The notes beneath the pieces were generated by a model that saw only the letters and a list, made by a program, of their open reading frames with translations, was not told where the DNA came from and did not search any database. Position numbers and translations under genes: made by a program. From an uncultured Opitutia bacterium (lineage in GTDB: Bacteria; Verrucomicrobiota; Verrucomicrobiia; Opitutales; Opitutaceae), in assembly GCA_903834135.1 (NCBI GenBank), contig CAILHZ010000010.1:1-64000 (forward strand): a stretch of 64,000 bases of DNA. Reading direction: 5' to 3'. Positions 18,401-26,824 of this stretch are shown here, one piece after another (the first letter of the stretch is position 1; every line of letters starts with the position of its first letter).

Positions 18401-18540
18401 TAGGTATAGCTATTATTGGGGGACTTATTTTTAGCCAAATGCTGACTCTTTATACTACTCCAGTGATATATCTGTTTTTTGATCGTATGGCCAAGCGTGT
18501 TGCAGGACCTAATGGTAAATTACAGAAGCCTTCTTTATGA
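15442..18540 (+). CDS. RND efflux transporter, MdtB-like subunit
   Basis: Proton-driven drug exporter of the HAE-1 RND family, 1032 residues with the usual twelve membrane segments and two large periplasmic loops. N-terminus ITSLLMVAILLIGLVGF is segment 1. Segment 4 holds the proton-relay pair in TGFVVDDAIVMIENISRY; segment 10 holds the lysine in GIVQKNAIMMIDFAL. FFPTQDTGQI starts the second loop. Together with the next gene it resembles MdtB and MdtC, which assemble as a mixed trimer. It overlaps both its neighbours by 4 bp, which implies coupled translation. Confidence 0.94.
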   Translation: MNPSRPFILRPIATSLLMVAILLIGLVGFHQLPIAALPEVDYPTMQVITFYPGASPEVVASAVTAPLERQLGQVPGLNQMLSTSSEGVSVITLQFALSLNIDVAEQEVQQGINSAQTFLPAGLPTPPIYNKVNPADAPILTLALTSDSIPLSQVEDYTDTRLAQKISQLPGVGAVSISGGQKPAIRIQVNPVQLASFGLSLEDVRSALATTSLDSAKGSFDGAKQNYQINANDQLSTSAQYANVIIAYINGAPVTLKNVAKVVDSIENVQQAAWMNKVPAVIVNIQRQPGANIIDVVDRIKTLLPKLRATIPASIHITVLTDRTTTVRASVSDVEFELVLCIALVVGVIFVFLRTAAGTIIPSIAVPLSLIGTFAVMYALGYSLNNLTLMALTISTGFVVDDAIVMIENISRYIEEGEEPLKAALKGAEQIGFTIMSLTVSLIAVLIPLLFMGDITGRLFREFAITLSVTILISAVVSLTLTPMLCAKLLKHKKPEDQSTFYKKSERGFERIISTYAKSLDWVLKHQTLTLNIAVGTLVLTGLLFYIIPKGFFPTQDTGQIQGITEAGQSVSFVEMAKLQQKVAAVVLEDPAVESLSSFIGVDGTNTTLNSGRMQISLKPLEQRRISATDVIRRLKTKIATLNGITLYMQPVQDISVADVVSRTEFQYSIEDPNATELTDYTNAFVSKLQALPELTDVASDLQTNGQEISLTIDRTTASRMGVTTQAIDTVLYDSFGQRPVSTVFTQLNQYHIILEVDPVFQTDPHKLGDVYVKGLSGKPVPLSVFTQMTPRKAPISISHMGQFPATVISFNLAPGASLGAAVKAIEKAKTTLPTPNALEGSFQGTAQAFEGSLSNELLLILSALVTVYIVLGVLYESYIHPITILSTLPSAGVGALLALMLCGSELTVVAIIGIVLLIGIVQKNAIMMIDFALDAQRRLGMGAFEAIHQACLLRFRPILMTTMAALLGAVPLAMGQGVGSEMRRPLGIAIIGGLIFSQMLTLYTTPVIYLFFDRMAKRVAGPNGKLQKPSL

Positions 18541-21500
18541 GTGTGTCAGCGGCATTTATTCGTAGGCCAATAGCTACAACACTCTTAACGATTGCTGTAG
18601 CACTTTCAGGTATTGTTGCATTTCGATTTTTACCGGTTTCTCCATTACCTCAGGTCGATTTCCCGACAATACAAGTTCAGGCGTCTTTGCCAGGAGCTAG
18701 TCCAGAGATCATGGCATCCTCGGTTGCTACACCCTTAGAAAGAGCATTCGGTAGGATTGCAGGAGTAACTGAAATGACTGCTCAAAGTACACTGGGCCAA
18801 ACCAGTGTTACTTTACAATTCGATCTGGGCAGAAATGTAGATGCTGCAGCGCGCGATGTAGAGGCAGCTATTAATGCAGCGCGTAGCAATCTACCTGCAG
18901 ATCTGCCAGCTAATCCCAATTACAGAAAGGTGAATCCATCGGATTCACCTATTATGATTATTGCACTTACTTCAGATACCTTAAGTGCTTCTGCAATTTA
19001 TGACATAGCCTCAACTGTTTTATCGCAGCGTCTCGCTCAAATCGAGGGAGTAGGCCAAGTGTATGTGGGGGGAAGCTCATCACCTGCAGTGCGTATTGAT
19101 GTAAATCCAACCCAGCTTAATAGCTATGGAATCCAGCTTGATGATGTAAGAATGGCCGTTAGGTCACAGACAGCTAATATGGCCAAGGGGAGTCTCTCTA
19201 ATGACACAAATCGCTGGTCAATATCTGCTAATGATCAACTTACTCGTGCTGCCGATTTTGCACCCATTATTGTAAGTTACCATAATGGAGCTGCTGTGCA
19301 TGTTTCAGATGTGGCTAAAGTCACAGACTCAGTACAAACCGTTAGGTCCCTTGGACTTTCCAATGGTTATCCTGCAGCTTTACTTATGATATTTAGGCAG
19401 CCAGGTGCTAATATCATAGAAACAATTGATAGCGTTAAAGTTCAGCTTCCAAGGCTTAAGGCGTCTGTAAATCAGTCAATTAAGATGACGATTGCTTCCG
19501 ATCAGTCGCAAATGATTCGTGCTTCTGTAAATGACGTAGAGAGATCTTTAGTTATTTCAATTATCTTAGTTATTTTAGTCGTCTTTATTTTTTTACGTGA
19601 AGTAAGAGCTACTCTTATTCCTAGTGTCGCTGTACCTGTATCTTTAATCGGAACACTAGGCTTTATGTATCTGCTCGGCTATAGTGTGGATAATTTATCA
19701 CTTATGGCGCTTACCATTTCCACAGGTTTTGTCGTGGATGATGCAATCGTTGTCTTAGAAAATATTACTCGGTATAGAGAGCAGGGACTAAGTGCTATGG
19801 AGTCAGCTTACAAGGGAGCAGCTGAAATTAGCTCTACAGTCATTTCGATGAGTATTTCGCTAGTCGCAGTGTTTACTCCGATTCTTCTTATGGGTGGGTT
19901 AGTGGGACGGCTCTTTCGTGAATTTGCAGTCGTTTTATCCATCACAATTTTAGTCTCCTTAGTCGTATCTCTTACTGCGACTCCAATGATGTGCTCACGG
20001 CTTAAAGAGAATAAAAAAGCACATGGTAAAATTTATAAATTTAACGAAAATTGTTTCAACTGGGTTCTTAAGCAGTACGAAATTGCACTGACATGGGTAC
20101 TTAAGCATTCCTTCATCGTTCTTTGGATCGCAATAGGAACTCTGTTTTTAAATATTTATCTCTACGTTATTATTCCGAAAGGCTTTTTCCCCCAGCAAGA
20201 TACGGGGCGTATTACAGGCAATATCTTGGCTGATCAGAATATATCTTTTCAGGGAATGTCTGATAAAATTAAAAAACTAGTCGCTATACTCCAGGAAGAT
20301 CCTGCAGTAGATACAGTTATTGCCTTTTGCGGAGGAGGTGGTGGATCTACGATTAATACAGGAAGATGCTTTGTTACATTAAAGCCCCTGGCAGTACGTA
20401 AATTAAGTGCTGAACAAATTATAACACGACTAAGACCTAAACTTTCAAGTGTTCCTGGGGCAATGCTGTACATGCAAGCCGTACAAGATGTCCGTATTGG
20501 CGGAAGAACCAGTGCCTCACAGTATCAGTACACAATTCAGAGTGATACTTTAGCTGATCTCACCTATTGGGCTCCTGAACTACTTAAGTCCATGCGGCGT
20601 ATTCCTCAGTTAATGGACGTTACTACAGATGCCCAAAATAATGGACTCGCTGTAAATTTAGAAATCGACCGTGCTACAGCCTCTCGTATGGGTATTACCC
20701 CTCAAGCGATTGATAATTTACTCTACGACGCATTTGGTGAGCGCCAAGTTGCTATCCGCTACACACCTATTAACCAGTACTTTGTTGTCATGGAGGCAGC
20801 TCCAGAATTCCTGCAATCTCCAGATGGACTTAATCATGTGTATGTGACTGCCTCGAATGGAAAGGCCGTTCCTTTATCTGCCTTTGCACGCTTTAGACCT
20901 CGTAACGCAGCACTGGCAGTTAATCACTCAGGTGTTTTTCCATCAGCTACCATCTCTTTTAATTTAGCACCTGGTGTTGCCTTAGGAGACGCCGTTAATG
21001 CAATCGAGAAAACAGAGCAATCCATGGGTGTTCCAAGTACTATCCACGGTGCTTTCGGTGGTACTGCACAAGCATTTAGTTCTTCTTTATCAAGTGAACC
21101 GGTTCTAATTTTAGCTGCCTTAATTGCTGTCTATATAGTTCTTGGCATGCTGTATGAGAGTTTTATTCATCCAGTCACTATTTTATCCACACTACCAAGT
21201 GCAGGTGTTGGAGCACTTCTTTCTCTTCAGATTATGCACATGGATTTAAGTCTCATAGCATTAATTGGAATTATTCTCTTAATTGGTTTAGTTAAGAAAA
21301 ATGCAATTATGATGATTGATTTCGCACTGGATGTAGAAAGAAGAAATAATCTTTCGCCTAGAGAAGCTATCTTTCAAGCATCGCTTCTTCGCTTTAGACC
21401 AATTATGATGACTACGATGGCTGCCTTACTTGGTGGTCTTCCTTTAGCTCTAGGAACAGGTATGGGAGCAGAACTACGTAGACCTCTTGGTATAACGATT

Positions 21501-21671
21501 GTGGGTGGATTAATTGTTAGCCAAGCGATGACTTTATTTACTACTCCAGTCATTTATTTGTATATGGACCGTCTTAATACTTGGTTTGTTAAACTAACCA
21601 AATTAGGTGCAGATTCTACCGAGACTTCACACGCACTTGTGACTCAACCCAGTTCTCAGACACTGAAATGA
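18537..21671 (+). CDS. RND efflux transporter, MdtC-like subunit
   Basis: Second pump subunit of the operon, 1044 residues. It starts MSVSAAFIRRPIATTLLTIA, keeps the acidic pair in TGFVVDDAIVVLENITRY and the segment-10 lysine in GLVKKNAIMMIDFAL, and has the conserved GFFPQQDTGRITG. It is clearly homologous to the preceding gene but diverged, so the tandem is an old duplication. The final 25 residues are a polar tail. By analogy with MdtBC it probably forms mixed trimers, although this is inferred from order alone. ATGA overlaps join it to both neighbours. Confidence 0.94.
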   Translation: MSVSAAFIRRPIATTLLTIAVALSGIVAFRFLPVSPLPQVDFPTIQVQASLPGASPEIMASSVATPLERAFGRIAGVTEMTAQSTLGQTSVTLQFDLGRNVDAAARDVEAAINAARSNLPADLPANPNYRKVNPSDSPIMIIALTSDTLSASAIYDIASTVLSQRLAQIEGVGQVYVGGSSSPAVRIDVNPTQLNSYGIQLDDVRMAVRSQTANMAKGSLSNDTNRWSISANDQLTRAADFAPIIVSYHNGAAVHVSDVAKVTDSVQTVRSLGLSNGYPAALLMIFRQPGANIIETIDSVKVQLPRLKASVNQSIKMTIASDQSQMIRASVNDVERSLVISIILVILVVFIFLREVRATLIPSVAVPVSLIGTLGFMYLLGYSVDNLSLMALTISTGFVVDDAIVVLENITRYREQGLSAMESAYKGAAEISSTVISMSISLVAVFTPILLMGGLVGRLFREFAVVLSITILVSLVVSLTATPMMCSRLKENKKAHGKIYKFNENCFNWVLKQYEIALTWVLKHSFIVLWIAIGTLFLNIYLYVIIPKGFFPQQDTGRITGNILADQNISFQGMSDKIKKLVAILQEDPAVDTVIAFCGGGGGSTINTGRCFVTLKPLAVRKLSAEQIITRLRPKLSSVPGAMLYMQAVQDVRIGGRTSASQYQYTIQSDTLADLTYWAPELLKSMRRIPQLMDVTTDAQNNGLAVNLEIDRATASRMGITPQAIDNLLYDAFGERQVAIRYTPINQYFVVMEAAPEFLQSPDGLNHVYVTASNGKAVPLSAFARFRPRNAALAVNHSGVFPSATISFNLAPGVALGDAVNAIEKTEQSMGVPSTIHGAFGGTAQAFSSSLSSEPVLILAALIAVYIVLGMLYESFIHPVTILSTLPSAGVGALLSLQIMHMDLSLIALIGIILLIGLVKKNAIMMIDFALDVERRNNLSPREAIFQASLLRFRPIMMTTMAALLGGLPLALGTGMGAELRRPLGITIVGGLIVSQAMTLFTTPVIYLYMDRLNTWFVKLTKLGADSTETSHALVTQPSSQTLK

Positions 21672-23176
21672 AAATAAAATTTAAATCTAATTTGGTTAGT
21701 TCTTATGCATTCATTTTTCTGAGTGTAGGTGTACTTACTTTAAGTACTACCTCGTGTAATTTGGCACCGACTTATGAAACGCCTAAGGTAACTACACCTA
21801 GTGCTTATAAATCTGAACAGTCTGAAGGCACTGATCAGCTCTGGGCTAAAGCTGAGCCTAAGGACACAGTCGATAAAGGCCAGTGGTGGAAGATGTACAA
21901 GGATACAGGCCTTAATGCCTTAGAAGATCAGGTCAAAGAGTCGAACCTAACCCTTATTGCAGCAGACGCTAAATTTAGAAGTTCAAGGGCTCTTGCTTTA
22001 CAGGCACGTGCTTCACTTTTCCCAGTAGCTAGTCTTGCAGGTGCTGTGACAAGACAAGGGGCCTCAAAGACCTACTCAAGTGGAGGTTCTTATTCAAGTG
22101 GAAGTCCCTATGAGCAATATAGTTTACCAGTAGATGCTAGCTATACACTCGATTTATGGGGCAGAGTCAGGAACACAGTTTCAGCAAGTGTGTATAATGC
22201 ACAAGCAAGTGCAGCTGATTTACAAACAGCAAAACTAAGTATCCAAGCTGAATTAGCGAATGACTACTTTGGATTAAAAGCTGTGGATGAGCAGCGCACC
22301 ATTTTTGATGACACGGTCTCATCGTATCACCAAATTCTTACTTTAACACAGACACTGGTTAAAGCAGGTATTGATTCAGAAGAAGATCTTGCGATTGCTC
22401 AAACCCAGTATGATTCTGTCACTGCTCAAGCTGCTGATTTAGGGATTGCACGTACAAATTATGAAAATGCAATTGCTGTATTAATTGGTAAATCGCCTTC
22501 TGAATTTTCACTACCTAGAGGAAGCTTTGATATTCAAATTCCATCGCTTCCTGCGGGGCTACCGTCACGGCTTTTAGAGAGAAGAGCTGATATTTCCGCA
22601 GCTGAAAGACGTGTTGCTGCTGCAAATGCACAGCTAGGTGTTGCTCGGTCTGCCTATTTTCCAAATTTAACACTCAGTGCTAATTTAGGCCTGCAAACCT
22701 CTACAGCTGCAAAGTGGTTTCAAACAACCAGTAAATTATGGTCCCTAGGGTCTGAACTCGGTGGTACAGTATTTGATATCGGAGGCTTACAAGGAATTAA
22801 TGATCAAGCAAAAGCGCAGTATGATGAAGCAGTAGCTAATTACAGGCTATCTGTACTCACCGCTTTTCAAAGCGTTGAGGATAACTTAAATGCAATCCAA
22901 GTACTTTCCAATGAAACACGTTTACAACAAACAACTGTTTTATCAGCTAAGCACACCCTAGACTTAAGCCTTACTCGTTTTAAAGCAGGCATTGATAGTT
23001 CACTGCATGTATCAACGGCTGAAAACACGCTGCTTACTGCAAGACAAGCTGCGCTACAGATTAAACTTAGGCATATACAGGCTAGTATTGCTCTAGTCGT
23101 AGGTTTAGGCGGTGGCTGGAGTGTGAGTGATATCCCAACACGCTCAGACATCGTTTCATCTAAGCCTTCTTTATAA
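21668..23176 (+). CDS. RND outer membrane channel lipoprotein, NodT/OprM family
   Basis: TolC-like channel that completes the pump. The N-terminus (FIFLSVGVLTLSTTSC) is a lipoprotein signal with Cys30 as the likely lipidated residue; the residue three before it is Thr, not the usual Leu, so the lipobox is imperfect. NLAPTYETPKV and WWKMYKDTGLNALEDQVKESN are typical NodT family features, as is GLPSRLLERRADISAAERRVAAANAQLG in the middle. Two OEP repeats with long helices follow. Length 502 is normal. It is the last gene of the four-gene efflux operon. Confidence 0.92.
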   Translation: MKIKFKSNLVSSYAFIFLSVGVLTLSTTSCNLAPTYETPKVTTPSAYKSEQSEGTDQLWAKAEPKDTVDKGQWWKMYKDTGLNALEDQVKESNLTLIAADAKFRSSRALALQARASLFPVASLAGAVTRQGASKTYSSGGSYSSGSPYEQYSLPVDASYTLDLWGRVRNTVSASVYNAQASAADLQTAKLSIQAELANDYFGLKAVDEQRTIFDDTVSSYHQILTLTQTLVKAGIDSEEDLAIAQTQYDSVTAQAADLGIARTNYENAIAVLIGKSPSEFSLPRGSFDIQIPSLPAGLPSRLLERRADISAAERRVAAANAQLGVARSAYFPNLTLSANLGLQTSTAAKWFQTTSKLWSLGSELGGTVFDIGGLQGINDQAKAQYDEAVANYRLSVLTAFQSVEDNLNAIQVLSNETRLQQTTVLSAKHTLDLSLTRFKAGIDSSLHVSTAENTLLTARQAALQIKLRHIQASIALVVGLGGGWSVSDIPTRSDIVSSKPSL

Positions 23177-23247
23177 CAATTAAGCGTTTGTGACTTGCTA
23201 GTCTGTCTTTTGTAAGCTCGATATTAGGGAAGAAAATTTTAAAGCGC

Positions 23248-24906
23248 GTGCTTCAATCCCTACATATTAAAAATTTAGCCCTCCTAGAAGAGGTGAGTCT
23301 TGATTTTGAGGCTGGGTTCACTGCAGTTACAGGTGAAACAGGTGCGGGTAAAAGTATCCTTCTAGGGGCTTTAAGTTTACTAGCAGGAGAAAGATCAGAT
23401 AAGACAATGGTGCGTCAAGGAGCTACCTCCTGCGAAGTACAGGCGTCTCTTTATTTTTCTGATTCTAAAGCTATCGATCAACTCCTTGAGCAGTTGGAGC
23501 TCCCAGTCTGTGAAGAGGGGCTGCTTATTTTAAAAAGATCAGTTCCAATCGAGAAGGCACCTAAAATCACTATCAATGGTAGTTTAGCTACACTTGCAGC
23601 ACTTCAAAAATTAGGTGGTCGGTGGATTGATTTTCATGGACCAGGTGAACCACGTAGACTTTTACGAGATGAATGTCAGTTAGACTTATTAGATCTATTT
23701 GGGAAAACCTATAAAGAGTTGAGTGCCTATAGTGAGGCCTATCACATCTGGCGTGAAAAGAAATTAGACCGTGAAAGAGTTGCTTTAGAAGAAAATCTTA
23801 CCTCAGATCAAATCGATTTCTTACGTGAGCAACTCGCTAAGATGGATGCTCTAGAATTAACCCCAGAGGCTATTGAAACCTTAGAAAGAGATATGGCCCG
23901 TATGAGTCGTTCTCAGGAATTACTCGAACTTACTCAGTCTCTTTCAAATGGATTAATAGGAGATGAAGGCTTACAAACAAGGATCGCTGTACTCTTAAGG
24001 GATGCGAGGCGTTTAGAGGGTATTGATTCAGCGTCTAAGAGTTTAGCTGATAGACTCAGTAGTCTTGCTGTTGAACTAACCGAACTAGGTGCAGAATTTA
24101 CTACCCTTGGGTCAGAATTAAATTTTGATCCTGAGCAAATCGAAGCCTTGCAGGCCAAGATGAATACGTGGCTAGAATTAAAACGTAAGCATGGAGGAAG
24201 TCTGTCAGCTGTAAAAACAGCGCGTGAGACCATGAGAAAGCGTCTTGAAGCTCAAGGAGATATTACAGGAACACTTGCCCGCTTAGATAAAGAAATTTCA
24301 GTGGCTGAGGCGTTAGTAAAAAAACAGGGTTTAGTGCTCGCTACAAAACGTAAAAAAGCAGCCGAGGAATTAAGTAAGGCTGCAGCTAAAGCAATTGTTC
24401 AATTAGGGTTTACTAAAGCAGAATTTAATATCCGAGTCTTTACGCTAGCTGCTCCAGGACCTAAGGGAGATACCACGTGTGAATTTCTTTTCTCACCTAA
24501 TGTAGGTGAAGAGGCTAGAGCACTTTCTAAAGTTGCCTCTAGTGGTGAATTAGCGCGTGTCATGCTCGCACTGAAGTCTATTTTAGCTGAGATCGATGAC
24601 GTCCCTCTTTTAGTGTTCGATGAGGTAGATGCTAATGTGGGTGGAGAAATTGGACGCGTGGTCGGAGAAAAAATGGCTATGATTGGTGCTACCCGTCAGG
24701 TCTTGTGCGTTACTCATTTGCCTCAAGTTGCGGCTCAAGGAACCTGTCACTTAGTAGTCACTAAAGACCAAACTAAACAGCGTGCTGTTGTAACGATTGC
24801 TCCTATTCAGGCTAGTCGTAAGGCTCGTGTTAGCGAACTTGCTCGTATGCTTGGAGACCGCACTGCAAAAAGCGCATTAGCTCACGCTGAAGAGTTACTT
24901 AAGTAA
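23248..24906 (+). CDS. recN: DNA repair protein RecN
   Basis: SMC-like ATPase acting in double-strand break repair. GTG 23248 gives the canonical start MLQSLHIKNLALLEEVSLDF. Walker A is GETGAGKS (29-36); the ABC signature region is ASSGELARVMLALKSIL and Walker B is LLVFDEVDANVGG, both in the last quarter, with a coiled-coil centre between. The ending VCVTHLPQVAAQG is also typical. Length 552 is normal. It stands alone after the efflux operon and converges with ccsA. Confidence 0.96.
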   Translation: MLQSLHIKNLALLEEVSLDFEAGFTAVTGETGAGKSILLGALSLLAGERSDKTMVRQGATSCEVQASLYFSDSKAIDQLLEQLELPVCEEGLLILKRSVPIEKAPKITINGSLATLAALQKLGGRWIDFHGPGEPRRLLRDECQLDLLDLFGKTYKELSAYSEAYHIWREKKLDRERVALEENLTSDQIDFLREQLAKMDALELTPEAIETLERDMARMSRSQELLELTQSLSNGLIGDEGLQTRIAVLLRDARRLEGIDSASKSLADRLSSLAVELTELGAEFTTLGSELNFDPEQIEALQAKMNTWLELKRKHGGSLSAVKTARETMRKRLEAQGDITGTLARLDKEISVAEALVKKQGLVLATKRKKAAEELSKAAAKAIVQLGFTKAEFNIRVFTLAAPGPKGDTTCEFLFSPNVGEEARALSKVASSGELARVMLALKSILAEIDDVPLLVFDEVDANVGGEIGRVVGEKMAMIGATRQVLCVTHLPQVAAQGTCHLVVTKDQTKQRAVVTIAPIQASRKARVSELARMLGDRTAKSALAHAEELLK

Positions 24907-24920
24907 GATTATATAAGCGG

Positions 24921-24968
24921 TTACTTCATCACACTCGACGCAAATGTATACATTGCGCCGTATGAAGT
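24921..24968. repeat. Nested inverted repeat between convergent recN and ccsA
   Basis: An outer pair TTACTTCAT/ATGAAGTTATAA encloses a near-perfect inner palindrome CGCAAATGTATACATTGCG. There is no T tract on either side, so it is not a textbook terminator, but its location between two convergent 3' ends suggests a shared transcript-end structure. Confidence 0.4.
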
Positions 24969-24976
24969 TATAACTT

Positions 24977-26824
24977 CTAAGGATTCGCTTTAAAGCTACG
25001 CCAATTTTTAAGCGGAATATTTCCAATTCCAATCAAAGCGATTTGGCTTAAAACAAATAAAGCCAGTGACCAAAATGCGGCCTCAGTAAAGCCGTAGCTA
25101 TGTAGGCCAATACCTAGCATGTTGGTTCCAAACCAGCTCCAGGATGTTACTATGTTACCAAAAAGGGCAAAGCACATAAGCCCACGTTGTTTTACTAGTC
25201 CACCCCAACGTGCATGCAAAATAAGGGCATTCCATAGTACAATAATTAAGGCTCCATTTTCTTTAGGATCCCAGCCCCAGAAACGTCCCCACGATTGATC
25301 TGCCCAAATGCCGCCTAAGACAGTGCCAACAAAACTAAAAAGGGTAGCAAAGCATACAATGCCGTACACCATACGCGCTAAGCTATCTGCTGTAGCTTTA
25401 TCGAGTGTGTGAGTGAACACACCACGAATAATATAAATGATTGCAAGAAAACCGGCCAGAAATGTGGAAGCATAACCCGTTGTGACTATGACTACATGAG
25501 TAGCTAGCCAGAAATTAGAATCAAGCACTGCTCGCATCATCTCTAAGGTGTCTCCACTTAAAGCTAAATGATGAGCGATTAACAGTGTGCCAAATCCGAT
25601 AAGTCCTGCAGCAACACTTCCGATCGCATTTTTATAAACGACTTCAAGAATAAGACATAATGCAACTGCTCCCCAACCAACAAAGAGTGCAGAGGAATAT
25701 AAATTTGTAACAGGAGGTCTACCTTCAAGCCACATGCGTGTTGCAATGCCTGCTGTAGAAAGAAGCCATGCCGATAGGACAAAAATAAAGGAAGCTCTAC
25801 CTAAGGAGTCTGGCCATTTAAGCCACGAGATGATCGCGATTATAAAAGCTAATGTGTATAGACACAGGCTTATATAAAATGGCTCTGCTGTATTAAAATG
25901 GGTTTCTACACTTGTTTTCTTAAGAGCCTTTGCATAACCGTTATTTAATTCATCGCGGTAAAGCGGGATCAGTTGATTGAACTGATCAGTATTTTGTTTT
26001 TGCCAGGCATAGCCAATACCAGCGAAGGCTAGAGCAGAGGGTTCAATGCCTCCTTGCTCAAAGGATTCCAGAAGTGATTGTCCCATGGTGCGCCACTGAC
26101 TTGGGTGACCTACTGGGTCTGCAGAAGGAATCACCATAATTGTTGTAGCTTGGCTTAGATCCATGAACTGCTTACCTTCTTCGATTACTTTTTGAGCGAT
26201 CACTTCATCGTGTGCTTTACCTTCTTGTTTTAATCGAACGGCTTGTACTCCAGCTGGAATATCTTTTTGAAATTGAAGTAATTCACCTAAGAAGTCGGTT
26301 GTTCCTGGTTTTTCAATGGTATGCTCTAAGCGCTCATAAAGCATTAAGTCTTCAGCAATTTGAATGACCGAGCGCTGAAATGCGGTGCGTGATTTCTCTT
26401 CAATAGGACCTGCTAGTTTTGCTTGGTCTTCAATGGACTGCAGGTAGGGAATGAAATCTTTAAACGATAAAAACTCACTTGATTCATTTGCGCTTCCCTT
26501 ATGCACCAAACTTAAGAGCTCTTGGTTATGGATTGAAAAGATAGGATAGGTATCTGCTTTTTCAGGTCTAAAGAAAACATCCAGTAGCCAAGCTTCAGGA
26601 GATAGTTTTGTTCCGTCTGAAAGTTTTACAGACTGCTTACCTTGCAATTGAAGAAGAGAGCTGCGTGCTACCGTATCTAGTGGCTTAATGCGTCCATTAG
26701 AGAGTACGGGCAATTGACCAAAACCTACTAGGTCAAATGCTGTGGAATTTTTAACCGGAGTTACGGAGACTGCAATCACAAGGACTGCAATCACGAGAGC
26801 AAGAAAGGGAATAAATTTTTTCAT
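24977..26824 (-). CDS. ccsA: Cytochrome c biogenesis protein CcsA/ResC-like, with long N-terminal domain
   Basis: Heme-handling half of system II cytochrome c maturation. After a first membrane segment (FIPFLALVIAVLVIAVSV) there is a roughly 290-residue extracytoplasmic domain, then about eight membrane segments. The heme-binding WWD signature is WGRFWGWDPKENGALI, with flanking histidines for heme such as IAHHLAL and LATHVVIVTTGYA. Length 615 is about twice a plain CcsA because of the N-terminal domain, an arrangement I know from Bacteroidetes- and PVC-type proteins. It overlaps resB by 4 bp and would form the CcsBA synthase with it. Confidence 0.9.
   Translation of the reverse strand: MKKFIPFLALVIAVLVIAVSVTPVKNSTAFDLVGFGQLPVLSNGRIKPLDTVARSSLLQLQGKQSVKLSDGTKLSPEAWLLDVFFRPEKADTYPIFSIHNQELLSLVHKGSANESSEFLSFKDFIPYLQSIEDQAKLAGPIEEKSRTAFQRSVIQIAEDLMLYERLEHTIEKPGTTDFLGELLQFQKDIPAGVQAVRLKQEGKAHDEVIAQKVIEEGKQFMDLSQATTIMVIPSADPVGHPSQWRTMGQSLLESFEQGGIEPSALAFAGIGYAWQKQNTDQFNQLIPLYRDELNNGYAKALKKTSVETHFNTAEPFYISLCLYTLAFIIAIISWLKWPDSLGRASFIFVLSAWLLSTAGIATRMWLEGRPPVTNLYSSALFVGWGAVALCLILEVVYKNAIGSVAAGLIGFGTLLIAHHLALSGDTLEMMRAVLDSNFWLATHVVIVTTGYASTFLAGFLAIIYIIRGVFTHTLDKATADSLARMVYGIVCFATLFSFVGTVLGGIWADQSWGRFWGWDPKENGALIIVLWNALILHARWGGLVKQRGLMCFALFGNIVTSWSWFGTNMLGIGLHSYGFTEAAFWSLALFVLSQIALIGIGNIPLKNWRSFKANP

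Noticed and set aside
24921-24968. Bidirectional rho-independent terminator between recN and ccsA
   Set aside because: Inverted repeats are present, but there is no T tract on either strand, so I list it only as a structured repeat.
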